Below, in pieces: positions 7,834 through 18,795 of a DNA stretch of 64,000 bases (position 1 is the first letter of the stretch; every line of letters starts with the position of its first letter). The position numbers and the translations under genes were made by a program. The notes below the pieces were generated by a model. It saw only the letters and a list, made by a program, of their open reading frames with translations, was not told the origin of the DNA and did no database searches. This stretch comes from Protula sp. h YS-2021 (lineage: Eukaryota > Annelida > Polychaeta > Sabellida > Serpulidae), in contig OX457026.1 in assembly GCA_949752745.1 (NCBI GenBank), positions 43,307,239 to 43,371,238 on the forward strand. The letters run 5' to 3'.

Positions 7834-10800
7834 CTGTAATGCCCATGCGCCAAAGTGGAATAGCCATCACTCATCACATATCGCTTGTCATCAAAGGGAG
7901 AGAGAGCCACTTTCCTCAACTTCTCCGAGAAAATCTGGTGGTCATGACTTCGAATGATATGCCCTGTGGTTATCGTTTGCGTTTGGTTGAACAAACTGTC
8001 TCTATACTGCTGATGTTTCATCCGTCTTTGACACGCGCGAGTGATGCCTTTAGCCGTACGTTTTTCTTTCTCACCATATATCATACTATACATTTTCGGT
8101 CGAAGTCCAACAAACTCTTCAATGGGAATGCCTGCCGTCTCATCTTTCATTTTCCCAAGCACTTTCTTGTTCACGTTGGAATGCAGGAAATGATCTGGGG
8201 GATAGTCACTTGTGTCGAACAAGTCGGCATCTTCCTGCATGTCTTTGTAGATATCTTCCGTTTCTATGTCATAACATAGACTGTCGGTGTCGCTGAACAA
8301 GAGTTTGGCGTTGGGATACTTGGTCATGATGTAGTTGTAATGAAAGTGGAACATGAGCACCTTGCTGAGGTCGAGAATGGTGAACCCAACTTGAATGGGT
8401 TTATCCAGAAGCAGATCCACTTTGCGCAAATGTACCGCGGTCAAATCTTCGTTGAAAATTCTAAATTTGTGGAAGGAAGGTTTGGCCACAAGTTTCTTGA
8501 ACCGCTTTTCTTTGTGAACAAGTTCCACATTCATGCGCTTTCTCACATTTTCCATGGTTTTGCCAAACACAGAGTTGTTCATCAGTTTGAAAAAGTCTTT
8601 CTCAAACGGGTTCTTGGCCAACTTTCTCTTTTCCGTGTTCAAGGAGATGTATTTTGCCAACCATTTGCTCTGTGCAAACATGATGGCACGATGCACCTTC
8701 GTGACTTTCAATCCAAGTGAGACATATTGCTGTAAATTTCTATAATGAAGCACATATTTCATCTTGTCACACAGGTTGGGAATGAGCTTTTCACTAGGTT
8801 TGCCTTTCATGTTTAGATCTTTCCGTAGCTTCTGACTATGTTTTGACAATTCTCCCACTTTCACACATTTCCGTTCTGGAGCCACTGGATAGTGATTATG
8901 ATGATCATGGATTGAATATGGGTATTCCAAATCCACTTCTAAAATGTATCCAATCTCATCATCTTCATCCACATCCATAAAGTCAATGGATTCTGGCTCG
9001 CTCACCCACATAAATCCACTTTCCGGCATGCTTTGCGACATGGCCCAGCCATACAAGTTGTTTGCATCCAGGTACGTCAAGTAGTTGGTTGGTTTCGTGG
9101 GATCGTAATCTGCTACGTAAAGGTTATTTGCTTTCGCATACTTGTGTGTGATGACAGATATTCCTCCACGTAGACCTTGTTCAACCATTTGGTACATGTC
9201 AATGTCGTTGATCAATTCCAATTTCACCTTTGTCGCTTTCAACATGGCATCCCACGACAGTCCTGGCGCTGTATAGTAGTGAGCAGGATCCAATTCATAC
9301 GTGTTGAGACATACGTGACGGAAGTTTTCAAACACGTCAGCCAGCAGCAACACATCTGATTTCAGGTACAAGTCATGGTATTCGCCAAATGTAGTACAGT
9401 GGAATGTCTCCCACACCTTCTGCGCATGCGCATAATCCTCATCACTAATGTCTTCTTCACTGAGCAGACTGTAAAACTTGTCTTTGGACGGCAGTTGTGT
9501 TTCAGCAAACTTGGATGGCTCATCCACGTAATCATAAGGGTACACTCCCTTTCTCAACAGTAAATCTTGTTGGTCACTATCGTGAATGTGTGACGTCATG
9601 TGATAAAAGTTGTCTTTCCCTTCTGCTGCCAGGTTGGAGACCAACTTCTGTAGAGAAGTACTCATGAACTGATAACTGTCCGTAAATTTCAGATTGCTCA
9701 TGGTGAATGCAATATATTTCTCAACGGTGTTGGGAATGACTGTAATCCTTTCGTTTTTGAACTTTCCAATTTCTTCCATGATCAAATGACTGTCATAGCC
9801 TCGTAAATTGTGGAAAAACACAGGAATGATGAAAGAATCTTTATCTCCCTGCTGATCTTTTCTAAGTCGAAATTGTAAATTGCATTGACTATGTGCAGCT
9901 CCACGGTATTTGCCATTGATATGGTCATGATCTCTCACATGATCTGCTCCTAGAGGCTCATGACAAATGTAGCAATCTGTGGCGTTCTTATAATGCTCTT
10001 CATCTTCATGAGTCATGACCATTTTCTTTGGCTGTAGCAAGCCATGCACAATACGATCACGCTCATTCACCATATGGTCTAAAAAGACTTTCACAGCATT
10101 ATCTCCTCGATATACGACTGGAGCACGTGTATCATACTGGCTGACAACCACATAGGCGAAGCTGTTTGGACGATGATGTTGATACTTGTCTCCTTCATGC
10201 TTTTTCGTGAAACATTCAAAGTCTGCATAAATGACAAACGGCGCTCGCTGTTGTTTGGCTACATTCTTGAACTTGATGAAGGGTTCCTTGGGGAATGATA
10301 AACGTTGTGCGCCATGCTTGCCACACACTTCACGATGCTTATCTAAAAGAGCTTGTCGCCTAGATCCGTGAAGACAGTTGAACAATAAAAAGCAGCTCCA
10401 TCATGTTTTGATCGATAAGCCATCAGTCTGCTGAAATTCTTGATGAGGCAGTAATGTCTTGTCTTGTCATTGCTAATCAAAAGTAAGTTGATTTCTCTGG
10501 CGCTGTTGGCGCTGGTGTTTCGGCTGAGTTGTATGGGAACAACGACATCATGTTCATATCCAAACACGTTAATGGACACATCATTCTCCTTTTCAAACTT
10601 TGGAATGTCTGTAATCGGTGTTGGAAATGTCATGCCTTCCACCTTCAATTCGTTCTCAAATGCTTTGTATTGATGTACACGCTCTGGGTTTACATTTGTT
10701 GAAGGGTGAAGGTGAGCCAATACAGACCATAAGAAGCACTTGTTGTCTTTATTCTGAATGTTTAATACACCTTTCGTATTCTTTACTTTCTTCGGTAGTG

Positions 10801-11512
10801 GGATAAAACTGCTCGCTTCCAGTGGCGCTGACGTAGCTGTATGTACTTCAATGAATAATATGTTTTCCAACACCCAGCCAGAACCTTGTCGCTCATGTTC
10901 ATCAAACCTGGTAAACAATTCTTTATAGGCTTCTGGTAAGTCCTTCTCAATATCCGTTGGATTGTATGCTGCATATGTTGGACTACTGATGAAGGCATTA
11001 TCCACGTGTTCTACCATCACGCCTTCAACATTTGGTGTCATTTTCTTGAAGCGTGCATGTACGACAATGTACCATTTCATGCCATGATTTAACATCTCTA
11101 GCAAATGTCTCTTGATTCGGTTCTCTTGTTGTCGCATTTCAAGTAGCAAATCCGATCCATCTTCAGGCTCAAACCGTCTTTCCTGTGCGTTTCCACCAAG
11201 ACTCACTCTTCTGCCTCTACCTACTTGTCCTGTCTCTTTCTTTCTTTGTTCTTCATGAGACACATTTTCCATCTCAACACATGCATGTGTCTCAAATGCA
11301 TCTAAAGATGAAAATATCTTGGCGCATTTACAGCAAAGGACTGGATCAGGTCTTTCAACACCGTCTTGTAAGGTCTTTCGTCTCTTGGCTTCAATCTGCT
11401 CAACAAGCTCTTCACGAGCACGTTTCAACCTAGCTGGTTTGCATGTATGTGTCACGAACACTTCCAGAGATGGAAATGTCACATCACAATCATGACAGTA
11501 GACTGTTGCCAT
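7827..11512 (-). pseudogene. PolB: Polinton protein-primed DNA polymerase B with N-terminal zinc fingers, one frameshift
   Basis: About 1,228 codons. N-terminus: two CxxC...H zinc fingers (YCHDCDVTF, LCCKCAKIF), then the Polinton PolB N-terminal region with INIQNKDNKCFLWSVLA. After the break, Exo I is YADFECF (near 10225), followed by an HNH/endonuclease-VII-like treble clef (CYICHEPL, then RDHDHINGKYRGAAH, near 9870-9970). Exo II is NLRGYDSHL, Exo III YLKSDVLLLAD, motif A YLDANNLYGWAM (near 9060), motif B NNSVFGKTMEN and motif C SDTDSL (near 8285). The frame changes once near 10383-10388, in the middle of a CxxC knuckle. Start: an ATG at 11566 lies only 7 bases from the TATA box, so the ATG at 11512 (MATVYCHDC) is preferred. 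All catalytic residues are present; one missing base, real or an assembly error, is the only defect. Confidence 0.92.
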
Positions 11513-11572
11513 CGTTGCTGCTGTTGCTGTTGCTAGAACTGAAATGAAGTAAAATATACGTTTCACTCTTCC

Positions 11573-11579
11573 TTTTATA
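11573..11579 (-). promoter_or_regulatory. TATA box of the PolB gene
   Basis: TATAAAA on the minus strand, 60 bases upstream of the preferred PolB ATG at 11512. A second ATG at 11566 is too close to the box to lie in the transcript. The promoter sits at the inner edge of the terminal inverted repeat. Confidence 0.6.
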
Positions 11580-11599
11580 CCACTTCAATGGTGTGTTAA

Positions 11600-12170
11600 C
11601 TCAGCAGAATGTATCACTAGTTGACTAGTTGACATGTTTCACTCATGCTTTTATTCTACTTCCATGTAATCAAAATATGGTGTGTAACTTTGTTCAAAAA
11701 TGCTGACTCAGCAGAATTTTACTTGTGTATATGAATATCTCACTTACAGTTGTACTGCTGCACTGCTACACAGCAGAGACATCTAGCGGTGAAGTTAAAT
11801 GGTCTGCCAAATGGTATTCATCCGCGAAGAAGCACTGTAATGGTGAAATTTTCAGTCAACTATAACGAAAGTTATAACGAAAGTTATCACAATTTTAAGT
11901 TAAAATGGCGGTAAAAATGCACACAGCCAACTGCACAAATAGCCTATGACTACTTAATGTTAAAACTAGATATAAAACTGACTCAAACAGTGAAAGTTTC
12001 ATGCAAATCTGTCAATCATAACGAAAGTTATCCCACTTTTTACAAAATTAAAATGACGGTAAATATGCACACAGCTAGCTGCACAACCAGTCCATGACTA
12101 TGTGAAAACTAGATATAAAACTGAATTAAACAGTGAAATTTTCATGCAAATCGGTCAAGTATAACACTGC
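11600..12170. repeat. Right terminal inverted repeat of the first Polinton
   Basis: Reverse complement of this region matches 58230-59123, the start of the second Polinton. Shared blocks include GCTGACTCAGCAGAATTTTAC, AGAGACATCT, and diverged units containing TAACGAAAGTTAT with a ~143-160 bp period. About two and a half units occur here against five in the other element. The outer boundary is unclear: possible terminal sequence runs to about 12360, but no 6-bp target duplication could be assigned. Confidence 0.75.
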
Positions 12171-12365
12171 ATACTGCAACTCCAAGCAGTTAGACACTGC
12201 TGCCTCAGAAAAACAAAAAGCCTAACACCGCTGTCTACATTGTTTGATGACGAAATCTGATTACGCAGTCTGATTACACTGATGACGAAATGCTGCTGAT
12301 GACGATTGTAGGTTGTATGACGCCATTTTCTTTTCTAAGTAAACACTGCATTTCAAACAAAAAAA

Positions 12366-12506
12366 AAGTAGAATAATGGAGTACAAAGAGCAACATAAGC
12401 AAAACATTTTATCATGGTGTTGGTATGTATGCATGAGAGTGTGGGGGAAAAAAAGTTGCCGTCAGAAGGTTGAAATACCTATGCGGCTTATGAAATGCTC
12501 AGTCGT

Positions 12507-12553
<47 letters not shown>

Positions 12554-12631
12554 AGAGTGTGGGGAAAAAAGTTGCCATCAGAAGGTTAAAATACCTATGC
12601 GACTTACGAAATGAAACGCTCAGTCGTGGTA

Positions 12632-12665
<34 letters not shown>

Positions 12666-12690
12666 AAATGAAAAAAAAAAAAAAAAAGAA
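12366..12690. repeat. Duplicated block with (TG)n microsatellites
   Basis: A ~117-bp block containing GTTGCCNTCAGAAGGTT and CTCAGTCGTGGT occurs twice in tandem, each copy ending in a (TG)n run (about 12508-12551 and 12633-12661). A poly-A run follows at 12668-12687. No gene is visible. Confidence 0.8.
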
Positions 12691-12695
12691 GTTTG

Positions 12696-13415
12696 TTTAC
12701 TAAGTTTGTTTATAAAGTTTCAATGAGTTTCAATTATGCAAATAACCAAAGTTGGTTTACAAATTTTGTTTACAAAGTTTGTTTATAACGTTTGTTTACA
12801 AATTGTGTTTACAAAGTTTGTTTACAAAGTTTGTTTACAAAGTTTCAATGAGTTTCAATTATGCAAATAACCAAAGTTTGTTACAAATTTTGTTTACAAA
12901 TTTTGTTTACAAAGTTTGCTTACAAAGTTTGTTTACAAATTGTGTTTACAAAGTTTGTTTACAAAGTTTGTTTACAAATTGTGTTTACAAAGTTTGCTTG
13001 CAAAGTTTGTTTACAAAGCTTGTCTACAAAGTTTCAATGAGTTTCAATTATGTAAATAACCAAAGTTTGTTTACAAATTTTGTTTACAAAGTTTGTTTAC
13101 AAATTTTGTTTACAAAGTTTGTTTACAAATTTTCAATTAGGTAAATAAGTCAAGTTTGTTTACAAAGTTTGTTTACAAATTTTGTTTATAAAGTTTGTTT
13201 ACAAAGTTTGTTTACACAGTTTGTTTACACAGTTTGTTTACAAAGTTTGTTTATAAAGTTTGTTTACAAAGTTTGTTTACAAATTTTATTTATAAAGTTT
13301 GTTTACACAGTTTGTTTACAAAGTTTGTTTACAAAGTTTCAATTATGCAAATAACTAAAGTTTGTTTACAAAGTTTGTTTACAAAGTTCACTTTTTATTT
13401 ATAAAGTTTCAATAA
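12696..13415. repeat. Minisatellite of TTTGTTTACAAAG units
   Basis: About 700 bases of tandem 13-15 bp units (TTTGTTTACAAAG and close variants), interrupted by a longer unit with TTTCAATTATGCAAATAACCAA at least four times. Long open frames across it are a by-product of the repeat. The core word TTTACAAA is also the core of the Polinton intergenic array at 6230-6410. Confidence 0.9.
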
Positions 13416-13556
13416 ACACTTACCGAAATAGTTGTCACTGGATGCCATCCCTGGATCTGATGTGATCCAATTGTAGTTCTACAACTTTTGCTCCCTTGCT
13501 CCACTTACTGATATGACTGTCACAATGATTATGACGTCACAATCATCCGTTCCTAT

Positions 13557-13648
13557 GCAGTGGTTCTCATAGAGGTCATGTCGTTTCTTAATTCTTTGTA
13601 TGCAGTGGTTCTCATAGAGGTCATGTCGTTTCTTAATTCTTTGTGTGC
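13557..13648. repeat. Two tandem copies of a 46-bp unit
   Basis: GCAGTGGTTCTCATAGAGG and the following 27 bases are repeated once. No gene is visible between 13420 and 13860 apart from this and the adjacent dispersed repeat tail. Confidence 0.85.
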
Positions 13649-13699
13649 AGTGAAACTGTCCTTTTCACCCTACTGTTGTGAGCAATTGAAATCTGTTGG

Positions 13700-13795
13700 A
13701 GAAATAGCATTTATTCCAAGCTTACAGACGGACGAACAGGGACAGAAGCCACACCGTGGCTATAGCCCATGTGGCCGAAGACCACCTGGACTAAA
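13700..13795 (+). repeat. SINE/LINE-like 3' tail (GGCCACC type)
   Basis: CAGACGGACGAACAGG, then GGCTATAGCCCATGTGGCC and a final ACCACCTGG. The same tail plan occurs at 40887-40975 and 46550-46640, always on the plus strand, which marks a dispersed repeat family. Confidence 0.55.
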
Positions 13796-13862
13796 ACGTA
13801 ACGGAATGTGCGGCAACACAATTACATGAATTTTCAATCGTATTGATTAAAAGTACAACATA

Positions 13863-15217
13863 CAATGCCTTGCATAAGTCTTGAATATTTTTTGGGGAGG
13901 AGGGATTTAGGTGGGTAGAAATTTTCGCACATTTTTTTCGTCATAGTGGGCAAAGTTTCATGCTTCCCCTACACGTTGAAACAATAAACAATGAGCTCGG
14001 GTATGAAACAATTTTTTCACACCTTCCTAAACATGAGAGGGGTTAAAAATATTGCAAAATGATCGTTATGCTAATTGTTTGGTTAAGCGACAATGCTTTT
14101 GAAAACTAAAAGTAAGAAGTGTAGGCAAGTGTTTTAAATCTCTTTTTTATCTGAAACACCACAGACTTCTACAGAAACGTCAGTATTTCGTATGTCCACC
14201 TCTTGCATAAATAAGAGCGTCAGTTCGTGCGCGCATAGAATCGATGCATCCGTGTATGGTGTTGATAGAAACGACATTCCATTCTTCAATAATCATTCGC
14301 TCAAGGTCACGCATATTGATCTGTCTGTTCAACCTGCGACTTATATGCCTTTTCATTATTCCCCACACGTTTTCAATAGGAGTCATTTCAGCCGGTTCCG
14401 AATTTCTGGAGCTGAAACATAATAAAACAGACACAAATTTTGAAAATTCAGTGTATCCGTGACATGAAAACATCATTTTTGAGAAAATATTTTTTAAAGT
14501 TCAAGACGATTCTGAAACAAATGTTCTGTTTATTCTTTAAACCCAAAACTTTTTTTTAAATTTAGGGTGATTGCAGATCTTTTTCTTTTCATTTGCAAAG
14601 TGAACACATGCCCACCTGCAATTGGACGATTTCTACTGGCAGATGTTCTAATGATCGCATCTTCTCGGACTGAGGTGACTCGTGTTCTTCCGGCCCGTGG
14701 TAAAGTTTTCACATCATTTGTTGCGCCAAATTTTGCATAAATCTTTGAAAGAGCAGATTGGGATATGTTAAATCGTTGGGCAACATCGCTTTGTTTTGCT
14801 CCTGTGGCGGTTGCCCGACAATTTGAGCACGTTCCAGAACTGACCTTTCGCGATTTGAATTCATAATTTCAGTAACAAAACTTTTGACTTTGTGAAAAAC
14901 AATAATTAAACATGGTGAGGGCATATAGGGCATATTAAGATTTCATTAACAAAGGAAACAAAAGACGTGTAAAAAATAAGGTGTTGTTTACAAAATCGCC
15001 AGGCATGTTCATTGATCAATTTGTAAGAGGTCTTTATGACGCCCCTCATATTTAGGAAGGTGTGAACAATTTGTTTCACAACCGAATTCACTGTCTATGG
15101 TCTCAACTTGTAGTGAAAACATAAAACTTCACCCACTATGACGAAAACAATGTGCGAAAATTTCTACCCACCTAAATCCCCCTTCCCCAAAATATTCCAG
15201 ACTTATGCAAGGCACTG
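13863..15217. mobile_element. Tc1/mariner-type DNA transposon
   Basis: 1,355-bp element flanked by TA on both sides (13861-13862 and 15218-15219). The ends begin CANTGCCTTGCATAAGTCT and stay homologous for almost 200 bases as inverted repeats (13863 to about 14060, and about 15020 to 15217), an IR/DR-like long terminus. The interior carries a decayed transposase on the minus strand. Confidence 0.9.
14180..14864 (-). pseudogene. Tc1-like transposase, frameshifted
   Basis: Starts with MNSNRERSVLERAQIVG, a typical helix-turn-helix opening of Tc1-like transposases, followed by LPRAGRTRVTSVREDAII (second DNA-binding helix region) in another frame. The C-terminal catalytic end is PIENVWGIMKRHI with the domain tail SMRARTDALIYARGGHTKY. 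Much of the central DDE region is missing, so the gene spans only ~685 bases against ~1,020 for an intact family member, with several frame changes. The element cannot make an active enzyme and would have moved, if at all, with help from a relative. Confidence 0.85.
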
Positions 15218-15685
15218 TAGTTTTAGCGATGTTATGAAGTAAACTATTTTACATTCTCGTTCAAAACTGTTTCAGCAGAGACCCAACGGCAATTTGAATC
15301 GTCATGCATTCTTTGAACTAACCGAGTGCTCTTAAGGTTAATGCATTGTTATTGCACTATTGATCACTGTGGTATGACAACAAAGAAGCACAAGTTATGC
15401 AGGATAGTTCAGCCCATATAGCTGTACCATTGTTTTAGCGTGATACAAGCGCTTTTTGCTCACGTGTGCTATGTGGGATTGGCTTAGGCATATTTGAGGG
15501 CGCTAGGCTCTTATAATTCCATTTTATTTCTACTTTTAATCCTTCAAAGCCTTTTGTGCACACTGTGTTGAAAACCTGCATTTAAAAATAGAAATGAAAG
15601 AAGCAAATCACATGTCAAAACGTAGATCACCAAAATATTCCTTGCAAAAAAGTAGTTTCATGACATATCTTCTTAGAAAACTGTA
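15218..15685. other. No recognised feature
   Basis: AT-rich non-coding sequence between the Tc1 element and a dispersed repeat. I see no exon, repeat array or RNA gene. Confidence 0.5.
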
Positions 15686-15689
15686 GTTA

Positions 15690-15955
15690 CCCCGTTTTCG
15701 AGACATTTGGCTTTGAAACCTTCATGACCTCATAAAATATTAATGATGACATCATAAGCCAACAATTTTTCTTTCGGATCCACATCACATAAACCACTAT
15801 CTATCTGTCGAGCTTCATATTCCCAACCCTCATAATTCGGAGGAGATGAGAGGAAATCAACAGGTGACGAAAAAACGTAAAAGTAAAAAGAAAAAAGAGG
15901 AGGGAGGAGAAGAAAAACTTTCGCAATGGCTGCTAATGCAATAATTCCTTGGAAC
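15690..15955 (+). repeat. Dispersed repeat, copy 1 (shared with 56955-57125)
   Basis: CCGTTTTCGAGACA, TTTGGCTTTGAAA, a TGACGTCAT-like block, AGCTTCATATTC and GGCTGCTAATGCAATAA occur in the same order as near 56970-57125 on the same strand. Unknown SINE or transposon fragment. Confidence 0.5.
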
Positions 15956-16412
15956 TACTCCCAAGTGTAAATTATGGCGGACAGGCTTTAATAGTGTTTT
16001 TGAAAGTAAGTTCTTGCCAAAGAATTCCTTAATTTCTAGTCAGTCATGTCCTCATTTTATGCAGTTACAAAAAATGAGATAACAAAATGAATAATTTTAT
16101 TTAAGTCTGAGTTTGAATAGCTATAAGGATTTTTTACTTTGCAGTCCCTCCTGTTCTTCTGTGAGGATTTTAGTGGAGTACGGCATTAAAATAAATAATA
16201 TTTGCTACACAGACTCATTTTGCTTCAGTTTATTTGTTTAGCGTTAATCGTTGTGGTGTTATCATAACTGAAATGCGAAAGCGAACATTTTAAGAGTCAC
16301 TTTGCTTTATACATTGGGCATGACCTAACATATGACAAACATCTGCAAAATGTGTTAATGCCATCTGACATGGGTACGCAAAGACTGAAATTTAAGAAGT
16401 CATATAAAAACT

Positions 16413-16505
16413 AAGAATTGGACACAAAGGCCTTTCCCAAAACGGCCTTTTCCAAAAGGACCTTTCCCAAAACGGCTCTAAATGAAAAGTTGGACAAAGG
16501 GGCCT
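16413..16505 (+). repeat. Orphan tandem motif CCTTTCCCAAAACGG
   Basis: Three to four copies of a ~15-bp word, similar in style to the ends of the foldback elements nearby, but I found no inverted partner. It abuts the element at 16546. Confidence 0.45.
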
Positions 16506-16545
16506 TCTTTTTCACTGGAAAAATGTGTTCGCCCAACGCAAAGGC

Positions 16546-17155
16546 GGGGTACATGCAATTTGACCAACAGCAATTTGACCAACCACAATTTGACCAACAG
16601 AAATTTGACCAACTGCAAATTGACCAACCGCTTAATGGAAAAACTGACATTTGACCAACTTTCAGATATACATAACCTTATAAATCTAGGAGTTCGAGGT
16701 TTCGTAAAAAAATTTCAAAAAAAGTGCTCATTTGCATCAAAGAGATGTTGCGCTAATCCCCTCTCTTTCAATGAGTGTCATAAGGATGAGTTCCACGTGC
16801 CCCGTTAATCTCCGTAATCCGGCGTTACACAAACAAACCCAGACCTGGTGGACGCTTTAGTGTCATCTCAGGTACGTGTTTTATGTGAAGTTTTTGAGAG
16901 CATATGAGATTACTACCATCCCGGTACATTTGGACAGCACTTTTACTTGTAGTGTTATAACTGTTTAAATGTTGCTTTTGTCGGAACATTTGTGATTGCT
17001 AATGTTTTACTGATAAATGGTACGAAAAACAATAAATTATGAAGTTGGTCAAATGTCCGTTTTTCATTAAGAGGTTGGTCAAATTGCGGTTGGTCAAATT
17101 TCAGTTGGTCAAATTTCGGTTGGTCAAATTTCGGTTGGTCAAATGTCCTACACCC
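16546..17155. mobile_element. Foldback/MULE-like element, TTTGACCAAC type
   Basis: 610-bp element with inverted ends made of five to six copies of a 15-bp unit containing TTTGACCAAC (16555-16665, inverse at 17048-17150). A 9-bp direct repeat CGCAAAGGC flanks it exactly (16537-16545 and 17156-17164). No coding sequence is seen inside. The 9-bp duplication is the length typical of mutator-like elements. Confidence 0.8.
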
Positions 17156-17164
17156 CGCAAAGGC

Positions 17165-17840
17165 AGACCTTCCTCGGTACCACAATTGTTACCGTCAATT
17201 GTCTGTCCCTCCGAAATTATCAAAACGCTGTAGCAGTGGAAATGTAAGAAAGGGAATATTAGAAAACGTGATGTGCAGATCCTACTAGGACGTTAGAATT
17301 GGATATCGTCCGTGACCCAGGCCGTCAGGCCTACTTTATGGCGTCTCATTGGACGGATGGCTTCGTTAAAAGCCTCCATCATCGCAAGCACATATCACGT
17401 GACTTTTGTTTAACGCTATGAACAATTAAGTAAAAAAAACAATGTTCCTTGGTGCATTTTTGACAGTAAAATTCATTTTTTTGTCTCAGTTTTTTCTCTG
17501 ACACTACTGGCTCTAGGACTACAAAACTTTGTACGTATAGTGAACTTGATCTGAGGGTGTGCATCCCGCCTTTTTTGTCTACGAGTTCGTTTTCATGCTT
17601 AAAACAACATGCGAACACAGATGATTTAAGAATAAATAAATAAAGCGCATTTAAAAGCAAAGCAACATTTGGGCAAAACAGCACAGCTAATGGGCGTTAC
17701 GCGAGCTTTGCCTGCATGGAGAAAAAAGTGCCAGTCCGTTCAATCAATAAAGCCGTTGAGCCAACATAACCAAGCAGAGTAACTTTATAAGCCGCATACG
17801 TTCTGAACCATAAGCTCTGTACTTAGCTGTATTACAGACT
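17165..17840. other. No recognised feature
   Basis: Unremarkable non-coding sequence between a foldback element and a retroelement fragment. Confidence 0.45.
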
Positions 17841-18119
17841 ATGCGGCTTGGCAAAAAAACTTGGTGTTGTTCAAGAAATAATATGCCGTTCAAAGAAATA
17901 TTTTTAGATGTTTGCCAAGTGTTGAAGATTTTGCATGCGAAATGCTGTTCCAGTTATAATATTGAACTCTGTGCTAAGTTCATCTCCACAAGAAATGACA
18001 AACTTGCGGATTCTATGAGTCGTGCTTTCCCATACAATGTACGTCTTTCATTGCGTAAATCCATGTGTCTTTATAACCACATGTTGCATAAGTCCAACCT
18101 TGTGCTATTACAGGATTAG
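17841..18119 (+). pseudogene. Possible retroelement RNase H fragment
   Basis: An open frame of 92 codons whose middle (CAKFISTRNDKLADSMSRAF) resembles the end of the RNase H domain of DIRS- or gypsy-type retroelements, where H/F-I-x-x-x-N-x-L-A-D-x-x-S-R is common. No reverse transcriptase is seen nearby. This is a short match and could be chance. Confidence 0.3.
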
Positions 18120-18384
18120 CCGCGTATAGACGGACCGCCATCGCAGATACAACAAAACCAGATATCGCACAGATCGGCATACGCATTTCCGCTTTTGTTT
18201 CTTTTTCAGTTACGTCACTGTGCCGGCGTCATATATTACATTAGCTCGGTTCTGTCAAGGTCAGTAAAACTACTGTCTATAAAGTTGTACCTCACAGTCC
18301 GCATCCTGCATTTGGAGTTGGGACCCCCGAACTCACTTGACAATAACTGCGTGCTCAGCACCACCCCCAAGGGTGTCCATATCA

Positions 18385-18795
18385 TCTTGCAACCAATCAC
18401 TTTGCCACCGACCATTTTGCCACCAACCAATTTGCCACCGACCACTTTGCCATTACCCCTACCATTTTCCCACCGATTTTTAAAGGTCTAATATTTCATA
18501 AGTTATTTAATTGTTTAGCTCTTTTCGATAACTTTTTTCATTTGTTTCTGTGTTGATATCGATGTTTATTTTTATCTCGAGTCACAATTGCCAAGGGGTT
18601 TGATAAGGGGATTACGACTGTGTATGCGTGAGCCTTGGGATTATGATAAGTGAGAGTAGACTGCGCATCGTACTCTGAAAACTGCCAATTTTAAAGCAAA
18701 GTACAACGACATGTCTTTGGTGGCAAAATGGTAGGGCTGTGGTGGCAAAGTGGTCGGTGGCAAAGTGACCGGTGATAAAACGACCTGCACTTCCT
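18385..18795. mobile_element. Foldback element, TTTGCCACCGACCA type
   Basis: Left end has TTTGCCACCGACCA in about four variants (18405-18475); the inverse motif TGGTCGGTGGCAAAG occurs at 18718-18775. Spacing and structure match the elements at 16546 and 19246. Exact ends and target duplication could not be set. Confidence 0.65.

Larger units (their letters stand above)
4805..9073. repeat. Right arm of giant inverted repeat
   Basis: Reverse complement of 1-4272. This arm is the one that continues into a normal Polinton arrangement on both sides (MCP N-terminus on the left, PolB N-terminus and terminal repeat on the right). It is therefore probably the original, and the left arm the copy. The outer boundary is not defined because the left arm is cut by the window. 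Confidence 0.95.

Noticed and set aside
10343..11566. A separate gene between PolB and the terminal repeat
   Set aside because: INIQNKDNKCFLWSVLA and the following region belong to the N-terminal part of Polinton PolB; the apparent gene boundary is a frameshift near 10385.
12752..13404. Long frames of repeating VYKVCLQSLFTKF
   Set aside because: Produced by the 13-15 bp minisatellite; no non-repeat coding sequence joins them.
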